Positions 36,789-47,010 of a stretch of 64,000 nt of DNA are shown here, piece by piece (position 1 is the stretch's first letter; each line of letters starts with the position of its first letter). A program made the translations under genes and the position numbers. The stretch comes from JAAYUD01 sp963676865. Its GTDB lineage: Bacteria > Bacteroidota > Bacteroidia > Bacteroidales > Bacteroidaceae. Location: positions 992,001-1,056,000 of the forward strand of contig CAXXSS010000001.1 in NCBI GenBank assembly GCA_963676865.2. Reading direction: 5' to 3'. Under the pieces are notes generated by a model, which searched no databases, was not told the origin of the DNA, and saw nothing but the letters and a program-made list of their open reading frames with translations.

Positions 36789-38702
36789 CTATTTTAAAAT
36801 CGGCAAAATCAATCTGGATGGTTTATCTTTCTGATGAAATATCTTAATGTTGGACGGAATAAAATCTTTATCAGCACAATGGTATATATCAACAAATTGT
36901 TGTGGGTTGCGATCAACCAATGGGAACCACGAACTTTGAATCTGCACCATCACACGATGTCCTTTCAGAAAAGTATGAGCTATGTCTGCCAATTTGAAGG
37001 TCACTCTTTCGGGTTTCCCAGGAACAAATGCCTGAGGGTGTTCAAAGCTGTTTCTATAGCGTCCGCGCATCAAGTCGCCCCGTACCAACATTTGATAACC
37101 TCCCATCAAGGTTTTACTTTTGTTGCCTTCACCATCCACAGCTGGATTATATTTGAAGTCTTCGGGAAACACATCTATCAATTTTACAACAAAATCGGCA
37201 TCGGTAGTAGATACGCTCACCCACAAATCGGCAGTGAGTTCTCCTCCCAAAGTTAGATTGTCTTGCAATGGTTCTGTTTCGAATGTAACGACATCCGGAC
37301 GAGTCGAAGCAAACCGTTGATCTTCTGTCATATATTCAACCGGACGATTGTGAGAACTTTTCTTGGTATAAGGCACCGGTTTATCAGGATCGGAGAGATA
37401 TTCACTGTACGAATGTTCATAGGTTGGAGCAGAGAATGTCAAGCCATCTTGTTCATTGAGATAGAGCGGAGTAGGTTGACTATTCGATGTAGGCCATTCA
37501 CTAAAATGGCGCCATTGGTTTTCGCCCGTAAAGAAAACGGTTGCTTTTGGCGTTTGATCAAAACTCCCCTCTCCTAACAAGTAATAGTCGAAGAACTGCT
37601 GTTCTGTATCTTCAAACGATTTATTCAAATCGGTGTTTCCAAATCTTATATCTCCTAAGTAATTGCCTTGTCCTCTCCAACCGCCATGCTGCCACGGTCC
37701 CATTAAAAGATACAAAGGCTTACCAGATCGTTTGGAATCGAGCGCCTTGTAAGAATTCCAAGTACCATAAGCATCTTCGGCATCGAACAATCCTCCAACA
37801 ACAAGGACTGCAGCGTCGACATTCTTATATAAAGTAAAAGGACAACGCTCTTTCCACCAGTTGTCATAATCGGGGTGTTGAATCATCTCACTCCAAAAGC
37901 GAATCGAATCGCCCAACATACTTGTCAGATTGGCGACATTGCCAGCCTTTAGGAAAAAGGAATATTCATCATTCTTATAATAATTCTTATATGGATAATC
38001 TTCCATCGAAGGAACGGGACGAGGACGATCAAAGCCCGACAAGAAATTGAAAGCATCGGTGAGCATTAACGCGCCGTTATGATGAATATCATCCCCCATA
38101 AACCAATCTCCTATAGGAGCTTGAGGACATACGGCCTTAATTGCAGGATGTCTGGAGAGAGCGGCGGTCAATGCATAATAGCCCAGATAGGAAGAACCGG
38201 TAACACCGATACAGTTATTGCTACACGTATGCTTCAACAACCAATCCGCCGTATCGTACATGTCGGTTGCATCGTCTGTCCGACCTTTTGGAGCAAGCAA
38301 ATGTATGGGACGGATGTTCTCATACTCTCCCTCGCTCATTCTTTTGCCACGGACATCTTGATAAACAATAATATATTTCTTTTGAATATACCCTTTCAGA
38401 GAATTCCACAAAGAAGAATTAAAATCCGAACCATAAGGATGGGAACCATAGGGTGAACGATAAATCAAAATAGGAGACTTCTGATTGTGAGCACAAGGTT
38501 CGTAAATAGCAGTATACAACCGAGTGCCATCACGCATCGGAATCATCACTTCGCGTTTGGAGTAATTGCTTTTAACCCACTGTTCGTTAATCGTTTGTGA
38601 ATAAACTAGAGAAGATGTAAAAAACAGGAGAATAAATAATAAAAAAACGCAATAAGGACTTTTTTGTTCCATCTTATTATCAATTAAAGAAATATTTTTC
38701 AT
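36789..38702 (-). CDS. CocE/NonD-family hydrolase (S15-like)
   Basis: 637 residues (627 if Met at 38672 is used), with a signal segment YCVFLLFILLFFTSSLVYSQ. The alpha/beta hydrolase domain has REVMIPMRDGTRLYTAIYEP, the nucleophile in TGSSYLGYYA, an acid in GGLFDAEDAYG and the histidine in GPWQHGGW. The C-terminal jelly-roll (X-Pro peptidase C-domain) carries LTADLWVSVSTTDADFVVKL. The family cleaves esters or amides; in gut Bacteroides the substrate is usually unknown. It is on the same strand as the SGNH gene, 113 nt upstream of it, and may share the operon. Confidence 0.9.
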   Translation of the reverse strand: MKNISLIDNKMEQKSPYCVFLLFILLFFTSSLVYSQTINEQWVKSNYSKREVMIPMRDGTRLYTAIYEPCAHNQKSPILIYRSPYGSHPYGSDFNSSLWNSLKGYIQKKYIIVYQDVRGKRMSEGEYENIRPIHLLAPKGRTDDATDMYDTADWLLKHTCSNNCIGVTGSSYLGYYALTAALSRHPAIKAVCPQAPIGDWFMGDDIHHNGALMLTDAFNFLSGFDRPRPVPSMEDYPYKNYYKNDEYSFFLKAGNVANLTSMLGDSIRFWSEMIQHPDYDNWWKERCPFTLYKNVDAAVLVVGGLFDAEDAYGTWNSYKALDSKRSGKPLYLLMGPWQHGGWRGQGNYLGDIRFGNTDLNKSFEDTEQQFFDYYLLGEGSFDQTPKATVFFTGENQWRHFSEWPTSNSQPTPLYLNEQDGLTFSAPTYEHSYSEYLSDPDKPVPYTKKSSHNRPVEYMTEDQRFASTRPDVVTFETEPLQDNLTLGGELTADLWVSVSTTDADFVVKLIDVFPEDFKYNPAVDGEGNKSKTLMGGYQMLVRGDLMRGRYRNSFEHPQAFVPGKPERVTFKLADIAHTFLKGHRVMVQIQSSWFPLVDRNPQQFVDIYHCADKDFIPSNIKIFHQKDKPSRLILPILK

Positions 38703-39055
38703 ACTTTTATACGGTTTTTTGAATGAATTCTAAATTAACAATCGGAAAACTGAGTAATCTAAAAAACTATATTCTGATAGGTCTCAAATTTATGAAGAAT
38801 ATGTTTCTCGGATTCTGTAAAGGGGCATTTCTAACGAAATGCCTATTTATTTACATCACAAAAGGCACATATTATCTCTTCATCTTTATCATAACACTTT
38901 TCTATAGCAAAGAGATTAGGCGATTAACAATAATTAAGTATGAAGCTATTCGCCATCAATAAGACTTACAATAAGGAATATAATAAAAAAAGGTCATTTT
39001 GCACCTTTATATTGACGAAATATTGCTTATCTTAGCCACAAATTAATAAACATCA
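38703..39055. other. Divergent intergenic region before sbcD
   Basis: 353 nt between the CocE-type gene and sbcD. It contains a perfect hairpin ggcattt/aaatgcc (about 38825-38844). A sequence tatcttag near 39028, one base from TAnnTTTG, may be the sbcD -7 box. The plus-strand open frame here has no credible features. Confidence 0.35.
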
Positions 39056-40276
39056 ATGAAAATACTCCATACATCCGATTGGCATTTGGGACAGTCGTTT
39101 TATAACTTTAACAGAGAAGAAGAGTTTCGCGAATTCTTCTGCCAACTTCGGACGATCTTAAAAGAAGAACAACCTGATGCGATGCTGGTATCAGGAGATA
39201 TCTTCGACGTTGCCACCCCATCGAATGCCATTGTAACAATGTACAATAAGGAGCTGCTCCGAATACAACAAGAGAACGAGGGTTTGCAAACAATTATCAC
39301 TGCAGGGAATCATGATTCACCTTCTCGCCTCTCATCTGCCGGAATACTTTGGAAAGAATTCGGAGTCACTGTAATAGGCTCCCCAACTAGAAAAGATGGC
39401 GAAATTGACATGCAACAAATGATCGTACCCATTTATCAAAACAAACAAGTATCAGGTTGGGTATTGGCAGTGCCCTATATGCATAGCAGTAGTTATCCTG
39501 CTACCGAGAATGATTGCTATAGCGAAAGAGTGCGCTCTTTTTACAACAAACTGTTCAATATTGCAAATGAGATGCGTTCTTCGGGACAACCCATTATAGC
39601 GATGGGACATCTGACCATGACAAACAGTGATTTGACGGGACATGATGTAGCGATAGGAACCATGGACAGCGTCCCTGTAGATATATGGGACGATGGCATC
39701 GCCTATGTTGCATTGGGGCACATACACCATGCGCAACACATAGGAGCAGACAACGTGCGCTACAGTGGTTCCGTCCTTCCGATGAGCTTTGACGAAAACT
39801 ATCCACACAGTGTAACAATAGTAGAATTTGAGAAAGAACGGATGTCTACGCTACGAAAGATAGAAATCAATCCGCCGATTGCCATATGCACCATACCCGA
39901 GAAACCTGCTCCATTCGAGGAAGTAAAGGAAGCTTTATCGAACTATCCCGATGATAAGCCAGCGTATCTACGAGCCAATATTCTGTCAGAAGGGGTAATG
40001 CCCGCAGATATGTTTGATGAAGCTAATTCGTGTCTGAAAGATAAAACCAAGTTGAGATTATGCACACTATTGAATGTCAGAAAACGACAAGAAACTTCTG
40101 AAGAAGACAACAATATGATTCACTCACTAGACGAATTGAGAAAAACATCGCCCATAGAAGTTGCTAAAAGAAGCTACAAGATAAAAAGGCAAGAAGAAAT
40201 GCCTGAAGAGTTAATCGGGTGTATGAAAGAAGCCATCGAAGAAGCGGCTACGGAAACAAAGGAGGACGAGCAATGA
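39056..40276 (+). CDS. sbcD: SbcD nuclease subunit
   Basis: 406 residues, the Mre11-like phosphodiesterase of the SbcCD complex, which opens hairpins and removes DNA-end blocks. Metal-binding motifs are HTSDWHLGQSF, VSGDIFDVATPS, ITAGNHDSPSR, AMGHLTM and ALGHIHHAQHI. Length is typical. The stop overlaps the sbcC start by 4 nt (ATGA), so the subunits are translationally coupled. It acts in the cytoplasm with the next gene product. Given the many long hairpin repeats in this window, its substrates are plentiful locally. Confidence 0.97.
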   Translation: MKILHTSDWHLGQSFYNFNREEEFREFFCQLRTILKEEQPDAMLVSGDIFDVATPSNAIVTMYNKELLRIQQENEGLQTIITAGNHDSPSRLSSAGILWKEFGVTVIGSPTRKDGEIDMQQMIVPIYQNKQVSGWVLAVPYMHSSSYPATENDCYSERVRSFYNKLFNIANEMRSSGQPIIAMGHLTMTNSDLTGHDVAIGTMDSVPVDIWDDGIAYVALGHIHHAQHIGADNVRYSGSVLPMSFDENYPHSVTIVEFEKERMSTLRKIEINPPIAICTIPEKPAPFEEVKEALSNYPDDKPAYLRANILSEGVMPADMFDEANSCLKDKTKLRLCTLLNVRKRQETSEEDNNMIHSLDELRKTSPIEVAKRSYKIKRQEEMPEELIGCMKEAIEEAATETKEDEQ

Positions 40277-43200
40277 AACTACTGAAGCTGGAGATACACA
40301 ATATTACATCCATCACTCAATCGACGATAGATTTTGAAAATAGTATCATCGCACGCGAACCACTATTCCTCATTTGCGGTGAAACGGGAGCAGGAAAAAG
40401 CACCATACTCAACAGTATCTGCATGGCACTCTACAACAAAGTACCAACCATGCCCAATAGTAATGAATATTATGAGGAACGAAAGGTAGGCGATTTAAGT
40501 AACTTTCTGAGAAAAGGGACAGGTGAGGGCTACATCCATTTACTTTTTGAAGAAGCCGGAGTCAGATACGAAGCAGATTGGATGATACGCAGGGCTCACA
40601 ACAAGCCGAGCGGTAAACTCCAAAAGATAGAACGCCTATTGAGAAATCTAAATACCAACGAAACAATAGCAACAAAGGTAGATGAAGTAAATATCCAAAT
40701 AAAAGAAATCATCGGATTGGATTTCGAGCGTTTCACAAGAATGTTTATGTTGGCACAAGGACAATTCAATAAATTTCTTACTGCTGACGAAAAGGAGAAA
40801 TCGAATATATTAGAATCATTGACCCAGATGGATATTTATAATAAGACAGGGAAATATATCCACAACAAAAAAAGCCAAGTAGAAACAGAGTTATATCAAA
40901 CGAAACAACGCATAGAAGATATTTATCTACTCACCGATGAGGAAAAAGAGGAGAGGCTCAAACAAATAGCCTCAACAAGAATTGATATAGAGAATCTAAA
41001 CATAGAAATTGCCGGAATTGATACTAAAATAACATGGAGGCAATCGCAAATAAAGTATCTGGCAGAACTCGGTCAGGCACAAAACGAATTCGAAGAGGTC
41101 GGATCATTGATAAATAGCGATGAGAATATAAGAAAATTGCACCAAGTGCGGCTTTGGGATGAAACGCCCCAGCTAAGGCAATGTCTACAAGATCTCATTA
41201 AACAAGAAGAGACAAATAGAAAGCACGCGGAATCTGTCGCCGGTTATCAAAAAAACTATATCCACCATATTTCGTTATTAGGTCGAGCCAGACAAGAACT
41301 GTTCCTTCGAAAACAAGAACTCGATAGAAAAGAAGAAGACTGGAATAGATTGAAAGTCGATGAAAAGGTGTATGAAAACCAACAAACGATCATTGCAGAC
41401 TTGGATGCTATAACACAATTGGAAAAAGACATCAGCGAATATAAAGAAAAGAATAAATCGATAGAAAAACAAATTATTGCTTGGAGCAAGACACTGAAAG
41501 AGATTGAGGATAAACGTAATAGCTTATCGAACAAAGTGCTTGAACAGAAGAGACTGTGCGATAGTAAACAACAAGATATTGACAAATCAAACAAAGATAA
41601 GTTACTGCAAAAGCGAAATATTCTATCAATAGAACTTACAGATATTGAATCGGCAAAGGCAAAATGGGGTACAGCATCTATAGCTTCAAAAGCATTGCAA
41701 GAGGCACAAAACAAAATAATAAATTTAAGAACCGAATGTGTAAAGCTAAAGCAAGAAGCCGACATCGCTCAGAAAAAAAGCGAAAGTGCTAAAGAGATTT
41801 ATAAAGTGCAACAAGACGCATTCGAAACTAAAAGACTAACGATTGATGAATGTGCCAAACTACTTCGTAAATCGCTTAAAGCAGGAGAGCCCTGTCCGAT
41901 ATGTGGCAGTCTGGAACACAGCACTCAACCCGAAACCATTTTAATGGGGTTATATGAACAAGCTAAACAAATGCGTGATGATGCAGAAAAAGAAAAGGAC
42001 AAAGCCCAGCAACAATTAGCTAAAGCAACGAGCAATATAGAGTTGAAGGAAAAAGAATTAAGAAATACGGAAGACACTATTCTACCCCAACTCATATTAA
42101 GTAAATCAAAGGCAGATAAGGAATGGCAACTCTTCTATGATAAATACACATCCAAGCTATCCTTCGAAGACAGTCTGCAAGCATTGGTAGAAGCTCAGCA
42201 AACAAGAGCCCAAAGCATCGAGACCATCGATACCAATTTAGAATGTATAAAAGAGCTGGAATTGGCCTTACAGAGACTGCAAAAAGACTTGGAAATGTCT
42301 GAATCCGAGCTTCAACAACACAAAGATGCCTATAAGAATCAACTCAATTCCATTGAACGTGCCCAATCAAATATAGAGCAAAACAAAGCATTGATCGAAC
42401 GCCATCTAAAAACCATCGAGAACAAAATAGAAACTCTAAACAAACTCATTAGCTGGCAAAGCTGGCAAGAACGATGGATTGCCCATAAAGAACGATTTGA
42501 ACAAAAGCTAATGGAAGAGAGTAAACAATACCAGAACTGTAAACTCAATCTGCCTATCTTACGCAATACAATAAACACTATAAAAAGCAATGTAGAGAGT
42601 TCTGAAAGATCTATTGAAGCAATTATTACCCTCATGCCCGATTGGAAAGATTTTGAAGATAATAATGCCGGTAACATCGAATATAAAGAGAATTTAGCCG
42701 AGTTATTGTCCGCATTTGTGGCACAGATAAAAGAATCGATCAATCAAAAACAAGCAAACGAACAAACGGCACAACAGCTGAACAGCCTAAAGATAGAATC
42801 AATTGAATATTATCAAGCTACGCATGCTGAAGAGAAACTGGGTGAAGACGAATTGCTTGCGTTATCTCTGTTAAAAAGTGACTTGATCAATCAATCGAGA
42901 CAAGAAACAGATCGAATAAAAGAGAAGTATTTACAGTCAAAAGGCAGGATAGAACAACTTGGAGAAAGCATAAAACAGCTGCAAGAGCAAACGGAGAGAC
43001 CAAACGAGAAAGAGACTTTGGACTTATTGCATGAAATAAAGAAAGAAAAAGACACACAGAAAGGTTCTAAACAAAGTTTGGTAGGCAGCTTGCAACAGCA
43101 AATGAGTAATGATACGGCATCAAACGACGAACGAAAAAAGCTTCTTGAAGAATACGGTCAGAAAAAAAAGACTTATGACAACTGGGTCGCACTTGATACA

Positions 43201-43668
43201 CTTTTCGGGCTCGACCGATTCAGCAAAGCTGCTCAACAGATTTCTTTTCGTTTCTTATTGGAAAAAGCCAATCAACACCTACGCAACCTGTACCCCCGAT
43301 ATAGTCTTCAATGTGCTCCCGAATCCTTTGCGCTAGCGGTTGAAGATAATGAAATGGGAACTTCGAGACCATGCACAACACTCTCGGGAGGCGAAAGTTT
43401 CATCGTTTCTCTAGCCTTGGCCTTAGGACTCTCTTCTTTGTCAGAAGAGAAAATTCAAATTGACACCCTGTTCATAGATGAAGGCTTCGGCACTCTATCT
43501 TCGGACTACCTTGATACGGTGATGAAAGTACTTGAAAATCTGCACCGAACAGGAAGAAAAGTAGGTATAATCAGCCACGTTGAAATACTTCGAGAAAGAA
43601 TTCCAGCACAGATACAAGTAATACGGAAATCTCGAACCGAAAGTGAAATAAGAGTGACCGGAGTATAA
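40273..43668 (+). CDS. sbcC: SbcC ATPase subunit
   Basis: 1131 residues from ATG 40273, which overlaps the sbcD stop; longer starts inside sbcD are unlikely. Walker A GETGAGKSTI near residue 36, a long coiled coil, the zinc hook CPICG (C541/C544) at the middle, a second coiled coil, the ABC signature TLSGGESFIVSLALALGLS near 1035, and Walker B DTLFIDEGFGTLSSD. It is the Rad50-like partner of SbcD and controls nuclease access to DNA ends. Confidence 0.97.
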   Translation: MKLLKLEIHNITSITQSTIDFENSIIAREPLFLICGETGAGKSTILNSICMALYNKVPTMPNSNEYYEERKVGDLSNFLRKGTGEGYIHLLFEEAGVRYEADWMIRRAHNKPSGKLQKIERLLRNLNTNETIATKVDEVNIQIKEIIGLDFERFTRMFMLAQGQFNKFLTADEKEKSNILESLTQMDIYNKTGKYIHNKKSQVETELYQTKQRIEDIYLLTDEEKEERLKQIASTRIDIENLNIEIAGIDTKITWRQSQIKYLAELGQAQNEFEEVGSLINSDENIRKLHQVRLWDETPQLRQCLQDLIKQEETNRKHAESVAGYQKNYIHHISLLGRARQELFLRKQELDRKEEDWNRLKVDEKVYENQQTIIADLDAITQLEKDISEYKEKNKSIEKQIIAWSKTLKEIEDKRNSLSNKVLEQKRLCDSKQQDIDKSNKDKLLQKRNILSIELTDIESAKAKWGTASIASKALQEAQNKIINLRTECVKLKQEADIAQKKSESAKEIYKVQQDAFETKRLTIDECAKLLRKSLKAGEPCPICGSLEHSTQPETILMGLYEQAKQMRDDAEKEKDKAQQQLAKATSNIELKEKELRNTEDTILPQLILSKSKADKEWQLFYDKYTSKLSFEDSLQALVEAQQTRAQSIETIDTNLECIKELELALQRLQKDLEMSESELQQHKDAYKNQLNSIERAQSNIEQNKALIERHLKTIENKIETLNKLISWQSWQERWIAHKERFEQKLMEESKQYQNCKLNLPILRNTINTIKSNVESSERSIEAIITLMPDWKDFEDNNAGNIEYKENLAELLSAFVAQIKESINQKQANEQTAQQLNSLKIESIEYYQATHAEEKLGEDELLALSLLKSDLINQSRQETDRIKEKYLQSKGRIEQLGESIKQLQEQTERPNEKETLDLLHEIKKEKDTQKGSKQSLVGSLQQQMSNDTASNDERKKLLEEYGQKKKTYDNWVALDTLFGLDRFSKAAQQISFRFLLEKANQHLRNLYPRYSLQCAPESFALAVEDNEMGTSRPCTTLSGGESFIVSLALALGLSSLSEEKIQIDTLFIDEGFGTLSSDYLDTVMKVLENLHRTGRKVGIISHVEILRERIPAQIQVIRKSRTESEIRVTGV

Positions 43669-43774
43669 ATAAATAACAAACCATGCAACTTTTCACCCTT
43701 TTATTCAGTCTAACGAAAGAGAAGATTATTATATAAAAACAATTCTTATTTATAACAAACAAATATTCATCATT

Positions 43775-44116
43775 ATGGATGCACAAAAAGTAGACATGTT
43801 TATCATGACCAACGGAAAGTATTTTCCAGAAGAATCATTACCTATGATCCACGACCGTTTAACAAGCCTTGACGATAGCAAATGGGCCCAATTATCCATG
43901 CTACAGTTCAAAAGCACTTTAACAGCTATTATTCTTTCTGTTTTAGTGGGAGCTCTAGGGATTGATCGGTTCTATCTGGGACATATAGGTCTAGGCATAG
44001 GCAAGCTGATCACCTGTGGCGGACTCGGCATCTGGACAATTGTAGATTGGTTTTTAATAATGGATGCAGCAAAATCGGAAAACTATAAAAAGCTGATTGT
44101 AACGATGGCTTTTTAA
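43775..44116 (+). CDS. TM2-domain membrane protein
   Basis: 113 residues. The C-terminal half is a TM2 domain: TLTAIILSVLVGALGIDRFY, LGHIGLGIGKLITCGGLGIW, TIVDWFLIMDA, two helices joined by a short turn with the typical GxDRFYLG. The N-terminal 45 residues are soluble. The family is widespread and its function is poorly known. The stop shares one base with the next ATG (TAATG), so the two genes are coupled. Confidence 0.9.
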   Translation: MDAQKVDMFIMTNGKYFPEESLPMIHDRLTSLDDSKWAQLSMLQFKSTLTAIILSVLVGALGIDRFYLGHIGLGIGKLITCGGLGIWTIVDWFLIMDAAKSENYKKLIVTMAF

Positions 44117-44520
44117 TGAATTCCCGTCAATTATATATTCTCTTTACAACGCTCTGTATAGGAGGTTATAGTTGGTTATTTTATTCTTTCAGTTTAGGAC
44201 AGCAGGCAGATATCATTATCTGCCCTTCCAAACTGATCTTTCATCTTTCTTGCCCAGGATGTGGCACAACACGTGCCTGTCTTTATCTTTTCCAAGGGCA
44301 TCTAGCCAAAGCCCTACTCCTCAATCCCAATTGTCTAATTGTTATTGCGGCAGGTTGTATTCTTCCTATTCTACTGATACATGATTTTGTTTTAAGGCGA
44401 CACTTATTAGTAGATGTGTACAAATATATAGAAGACAAATTGCACAGACCATACTATTGGATACCAATATTGATCTTCGAAGCTATCATTTGGATTCATA
44501 ATTTAGTCCTCGGAATATAG
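44116..44520 (+). CDS. DUF2752 membrane protein
   Basis: 134 residues with about three membrane segments. The DUF2752 signature CPGCGTTRACLYLFQGHLAK is complete. The function is unknown. It is translationally coupled to the TM2 protein, a pairing that suggests both act in one membrane process. Confidence 0.88.
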   Translation: MNSRQLYILFTTLCIGGYSWLFYSFSLGQQADIIICPSKLIFHLSCPGCGTTRACLYLFQGHLAKALLLNPNCLIVIAAGCILPILLIHDFVLRRHLLVDVYKYIEDKLHRPYYWIPILIFEAIIWIHNLVLGI

Positions 44521-44564
44521 GGTGATATATCTACAAAAAGTTTGTCGCAAAGAACCTTTGTCAC

Positions 44565-44789
44565 CTCCGTATGACACCATACCGTGCTACCCTACAGCAG
44601 GTTAACGATGCACCGTATACAACGCCAGCGAAAAGAAGTCTCAAAATCGAGGCGAGAGCATATTGTAGCAACGTTATTTTCAGCCGACCTCTGCTTAGAA
44701 CAAGTCTAAATGATAGTCTACAGATAGTTGAGGGACCGTTTTGTACACAGGCGAGTGTATCCCATCCATTTAGTACCTCATGTCACTTA
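44565..44789 (+). repeat. 225-nt dispersed repeat, copy 2
   Basis: Plus-strand partner of the minus-strand block 18182-18406, equal in length and about three-quarters identical by eye. It begins 45 nt after the DUF2752 stop. Shared landmarks are ctccgtatgacaccat, ctctgcttagaac and tgtcactta. Confidence 0.7.
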
Positions 44790-44875
44790 TCCCCCTTAGA
44801 TTTTGCAGGTGAGCACACACAAACATGTAATGTACTTTTCCCCTCAAAATGACATATGCTCCTAAAAAGTTTTAG

Positions 44876-44939
44876 GTCCATATGTTTTCAAAAAAACTTA
44901 AGGACGTCACCGAAAAAACTAACATACGACAATTTTGCA
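44876..44939 (+). repeat. 64-nt repeat, copy 1
   Basis: Matches 57761-57824 at 61 of 64 positions by direct comparison. It contains gtccatatgtttt, cttaaggacg and ctaacatacgacaattttgca. It lies about 90 nt beyond the 225-nt repeat and before kup. The cttaaggacg core resembles the arm motif of the MITE-like unit. Confidence 0.8.
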
Positions 44940-45020
44940 TCCTCATAAAGATTGTTTCATCTCTCTATGAGCATTCAAAAATACAGACAATTATAAGTTT
45001 AGTATCAAAGCTTGCATCAA

Positions 45021-46955
45021 CTATTCCAGCGTTTTAAGAGGCACGTACTCCAATGTTACAACCGAAGGATCGAGATCGAGCATCTGAGTATCGGATGTGG
45101 CACAACGTTTGATCCAATAATAAAGTAAGAGAATTGTTTTCTTATAAGCCGGCAATTGAATATTACGGGCAAAACGATTGACAACTACAAAGCGAAAATC
45201 GCCCTCAACACCGCGTTTTCGAAGAGAAGGATATCTGCTCAACAAATCTACCTGCCCTTTCTCGGCCATCTCTGCACAAATGCGATGAACAAATCGATCC
45301 ATATGGACACCCTGCTTAAAGCCTGAGTATACGTCAAGACGAAACATTTTGCCCGGCACAAATGTTGTCACATCATATTTAAAGAAATAGGGTTCGTCAC
45401 TACGATACAAATAAACGAACCAATAAGTATCGGCACGTTTGGGTTGTTTATTGACAAGAGAATATGCTATTTTGCTTTCAATGTCATCATTGTACTTTGC
45501 ACGAGTAACATATACCAGATGGGTAGCAAATTTGGGGATCGTTTTATCTTCACAAACCTCTTTTAGCGTATCAATAATAGGCGCAATAGGTTCGTACTTG
45601 GAATAATGATTCTTGATACGGCGCCCATTGTACCAACTAAACATCAAAAAGAAGATACAACCGGCAATAAGTATTGTAACCCAACCACCATGAGAGAATT
45701 TAAACATATTGGCAATGAAAAATCCGGATTCAATGGTAATAAAGAAGAATGTGAGCGGAATACTTATCCACATCGAATAGCGCTTGAAATGAAAATAGAT
45801 AAAGAGCAATAATGTTGTTGACAACATGGTAATGGTGATAGATAAGCCATATGCCGCTTCCATATTCGACGAAGAGCCGAAAATGAGCACAATAATAATG
45901 CAAAGCACCATTAACGTATAATTTATTTGAGGAATAAACATCTGTCCCTTTACTTGAGTGGGATATTTGATGCGAATATTGGGCCAAAGATCTAGAGATA
46001 TGGCTTCGCTGACAATCGTAAACGAACCGCTGATAAGCGCCTGGCTGGCAATAATGGCAGCCAAAGTAGCCATTATCACTCCGATCAGAGTAAACCAAGG
46101 GGGCATAATGCCAAAGAAAGGATTTGCGCCGGATGCAATTTCGGCCGGATGCCTCAGTATCCAAGCTCCTTGCCCCAAGTAGTTAATAATTAAAGTAGAC
46201 TTAACAAATATCCACGAGATACGAATGTTGTGCAATCCACAATGCCCTAAGTCGGAATAAAGGGCTTCTGCTCCTGTGGTACAAAGGAATACGGCGCCTA
46301 ATATAATAAAAGCATCCGGAACATCTATCAACACTTTAATTGCATAATATGGATTAAAAGCCTTGATGATACCGGGATATTGAAAAAACGAGAAAATACC
46401 TAACGCCCCCAACATGAGAAACCAGATAAACATCACCTTGCCAAAAGATTTGCCGAGGCGAGCGGTACCCAAAGGTTGAATAAGGAACAATGCTAAAATG
46501 ATGACTATAACAACAAAACCTACGGGGATAGACGGAAACAAATGTCCAAGGCCTTCGACAGACGAAGTGACTGTAATGGCGGGAGTGATAACCCCATCAG
46601 CAAGCAATGTAGCGGCCCCGATAATAGCAATAATATATGCCCAACGATATTTCTTTCGGATAAGAGCAAACAGAGAAAGAATACCTCCCTCACCTTTGTT
46701 ATCCGCTCGAAGCGTTACAATAACATACTTAATAGTAGTCTGTATCGTCAATGTCCAGATAACGCAAGATATAGATCCGATGATATAATCGGGCCTTGTA
46801 TAGAGCTGCCCCGGAAGTAGTCCTGTAACGATTGCTTTCATTACATACAATGGGGAAGTACCTATATCTCCATAAACAATACCTATCGCCATAAAAATGC
46901 CCATCAATCCGAAGGGTACTATGCGCTCTTGTTTGCAACTGTTTCCTAAAAACAT
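45021..46955 (-). CDS. kup: KUP-family potassium uptake protein
   Basis: 644 residues with about 12 membrane helices over the first 440 residues and a cytoplasmic C-terminal domain. The family hallmark GIVYGDIGTSPLYVMKAI lies near the N-terminus, with ADGVITPAITVTSSVEGL and FCTTGAEALYSDLGH-type helices following. It imports K+, probably with H+. A promoter box precedes it. Single-gene unit. Confidence 0.95.
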   Translation of the reverse strand: MFLGNSCKQERIVPFGLMGIFMAIGIVYGDIGTSPLYVMKAIVTGLLPGQLYTRPDYIIGSISCVIWTLTIQTTIKYVIVTLRADNKGEGGILSLFALIRKKYRWAYIIAIIGAATLLADGVITPAITVTSSVEGLGHLFPSIPVGFVVIVIILALFLIQPLGTARLGKSFGKVMFIWFLMLGALGIFSFFQYPGIIKAFNPYYAIKVLIDVPDAFIILGAVFLCTTGAEALYSDLGHCGLHNIRISWIFVKSTLIINYLGQGAWILRHPAEIASGANPFFGIMPPWFTLIGVIMATLAAIIASQALISGSFTIVSEAISLDLWPNIRIKYPTQVKGQMFIPQINYTLMVLCIIIVLIFGSSSNMEAAYGLSITITMLSTTLLLFIYFHFKRYSMWISIPLTFFFITIESGFFIANMFKFSHGGWVTILIAGCIFFLMFSWYNGRRIKNHYSKYEPIAPIIDTLKEVCEDKTIPKFATHLVYVTRAKYNDDIESKIAYSLVNKQPKRADTYWFVYLYRSDEPYFFKYDVTTFVPGKMFRLDVYSGFKQGVHMDRFVHRICAEMAEKGQVDLLSRYPSLRKRGVEGDFRFVVVNRFARNIQLPAYKKTILLLYYWIKRCATSDTQMLDLDPSVVTLEYVPLKTLE

Positions 46956-46986
46956 AGCGATAAAATAAGAATTAATAAATCGGCCG

Positions 46987-46994
46987 CAAAATTA
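46987..46994 (-). promoter_or_regulatory. Candidate -7 box of kup
   Basis: Minus-strand TAATTTTG fits TAnnTTTG and lies 31 nt upstream of the kup ATG. No TTG at -33 is seen. Confidence 0.5.
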
Positions 46995-47010
46995 CACATT
47001 TAATATGACT

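Noticed and set aside
38723..38962. 79-codon plus-strand frame before sbcD
   Set aside because: AT-rich, no domain, and crosses a hairpin in the intergenic region.
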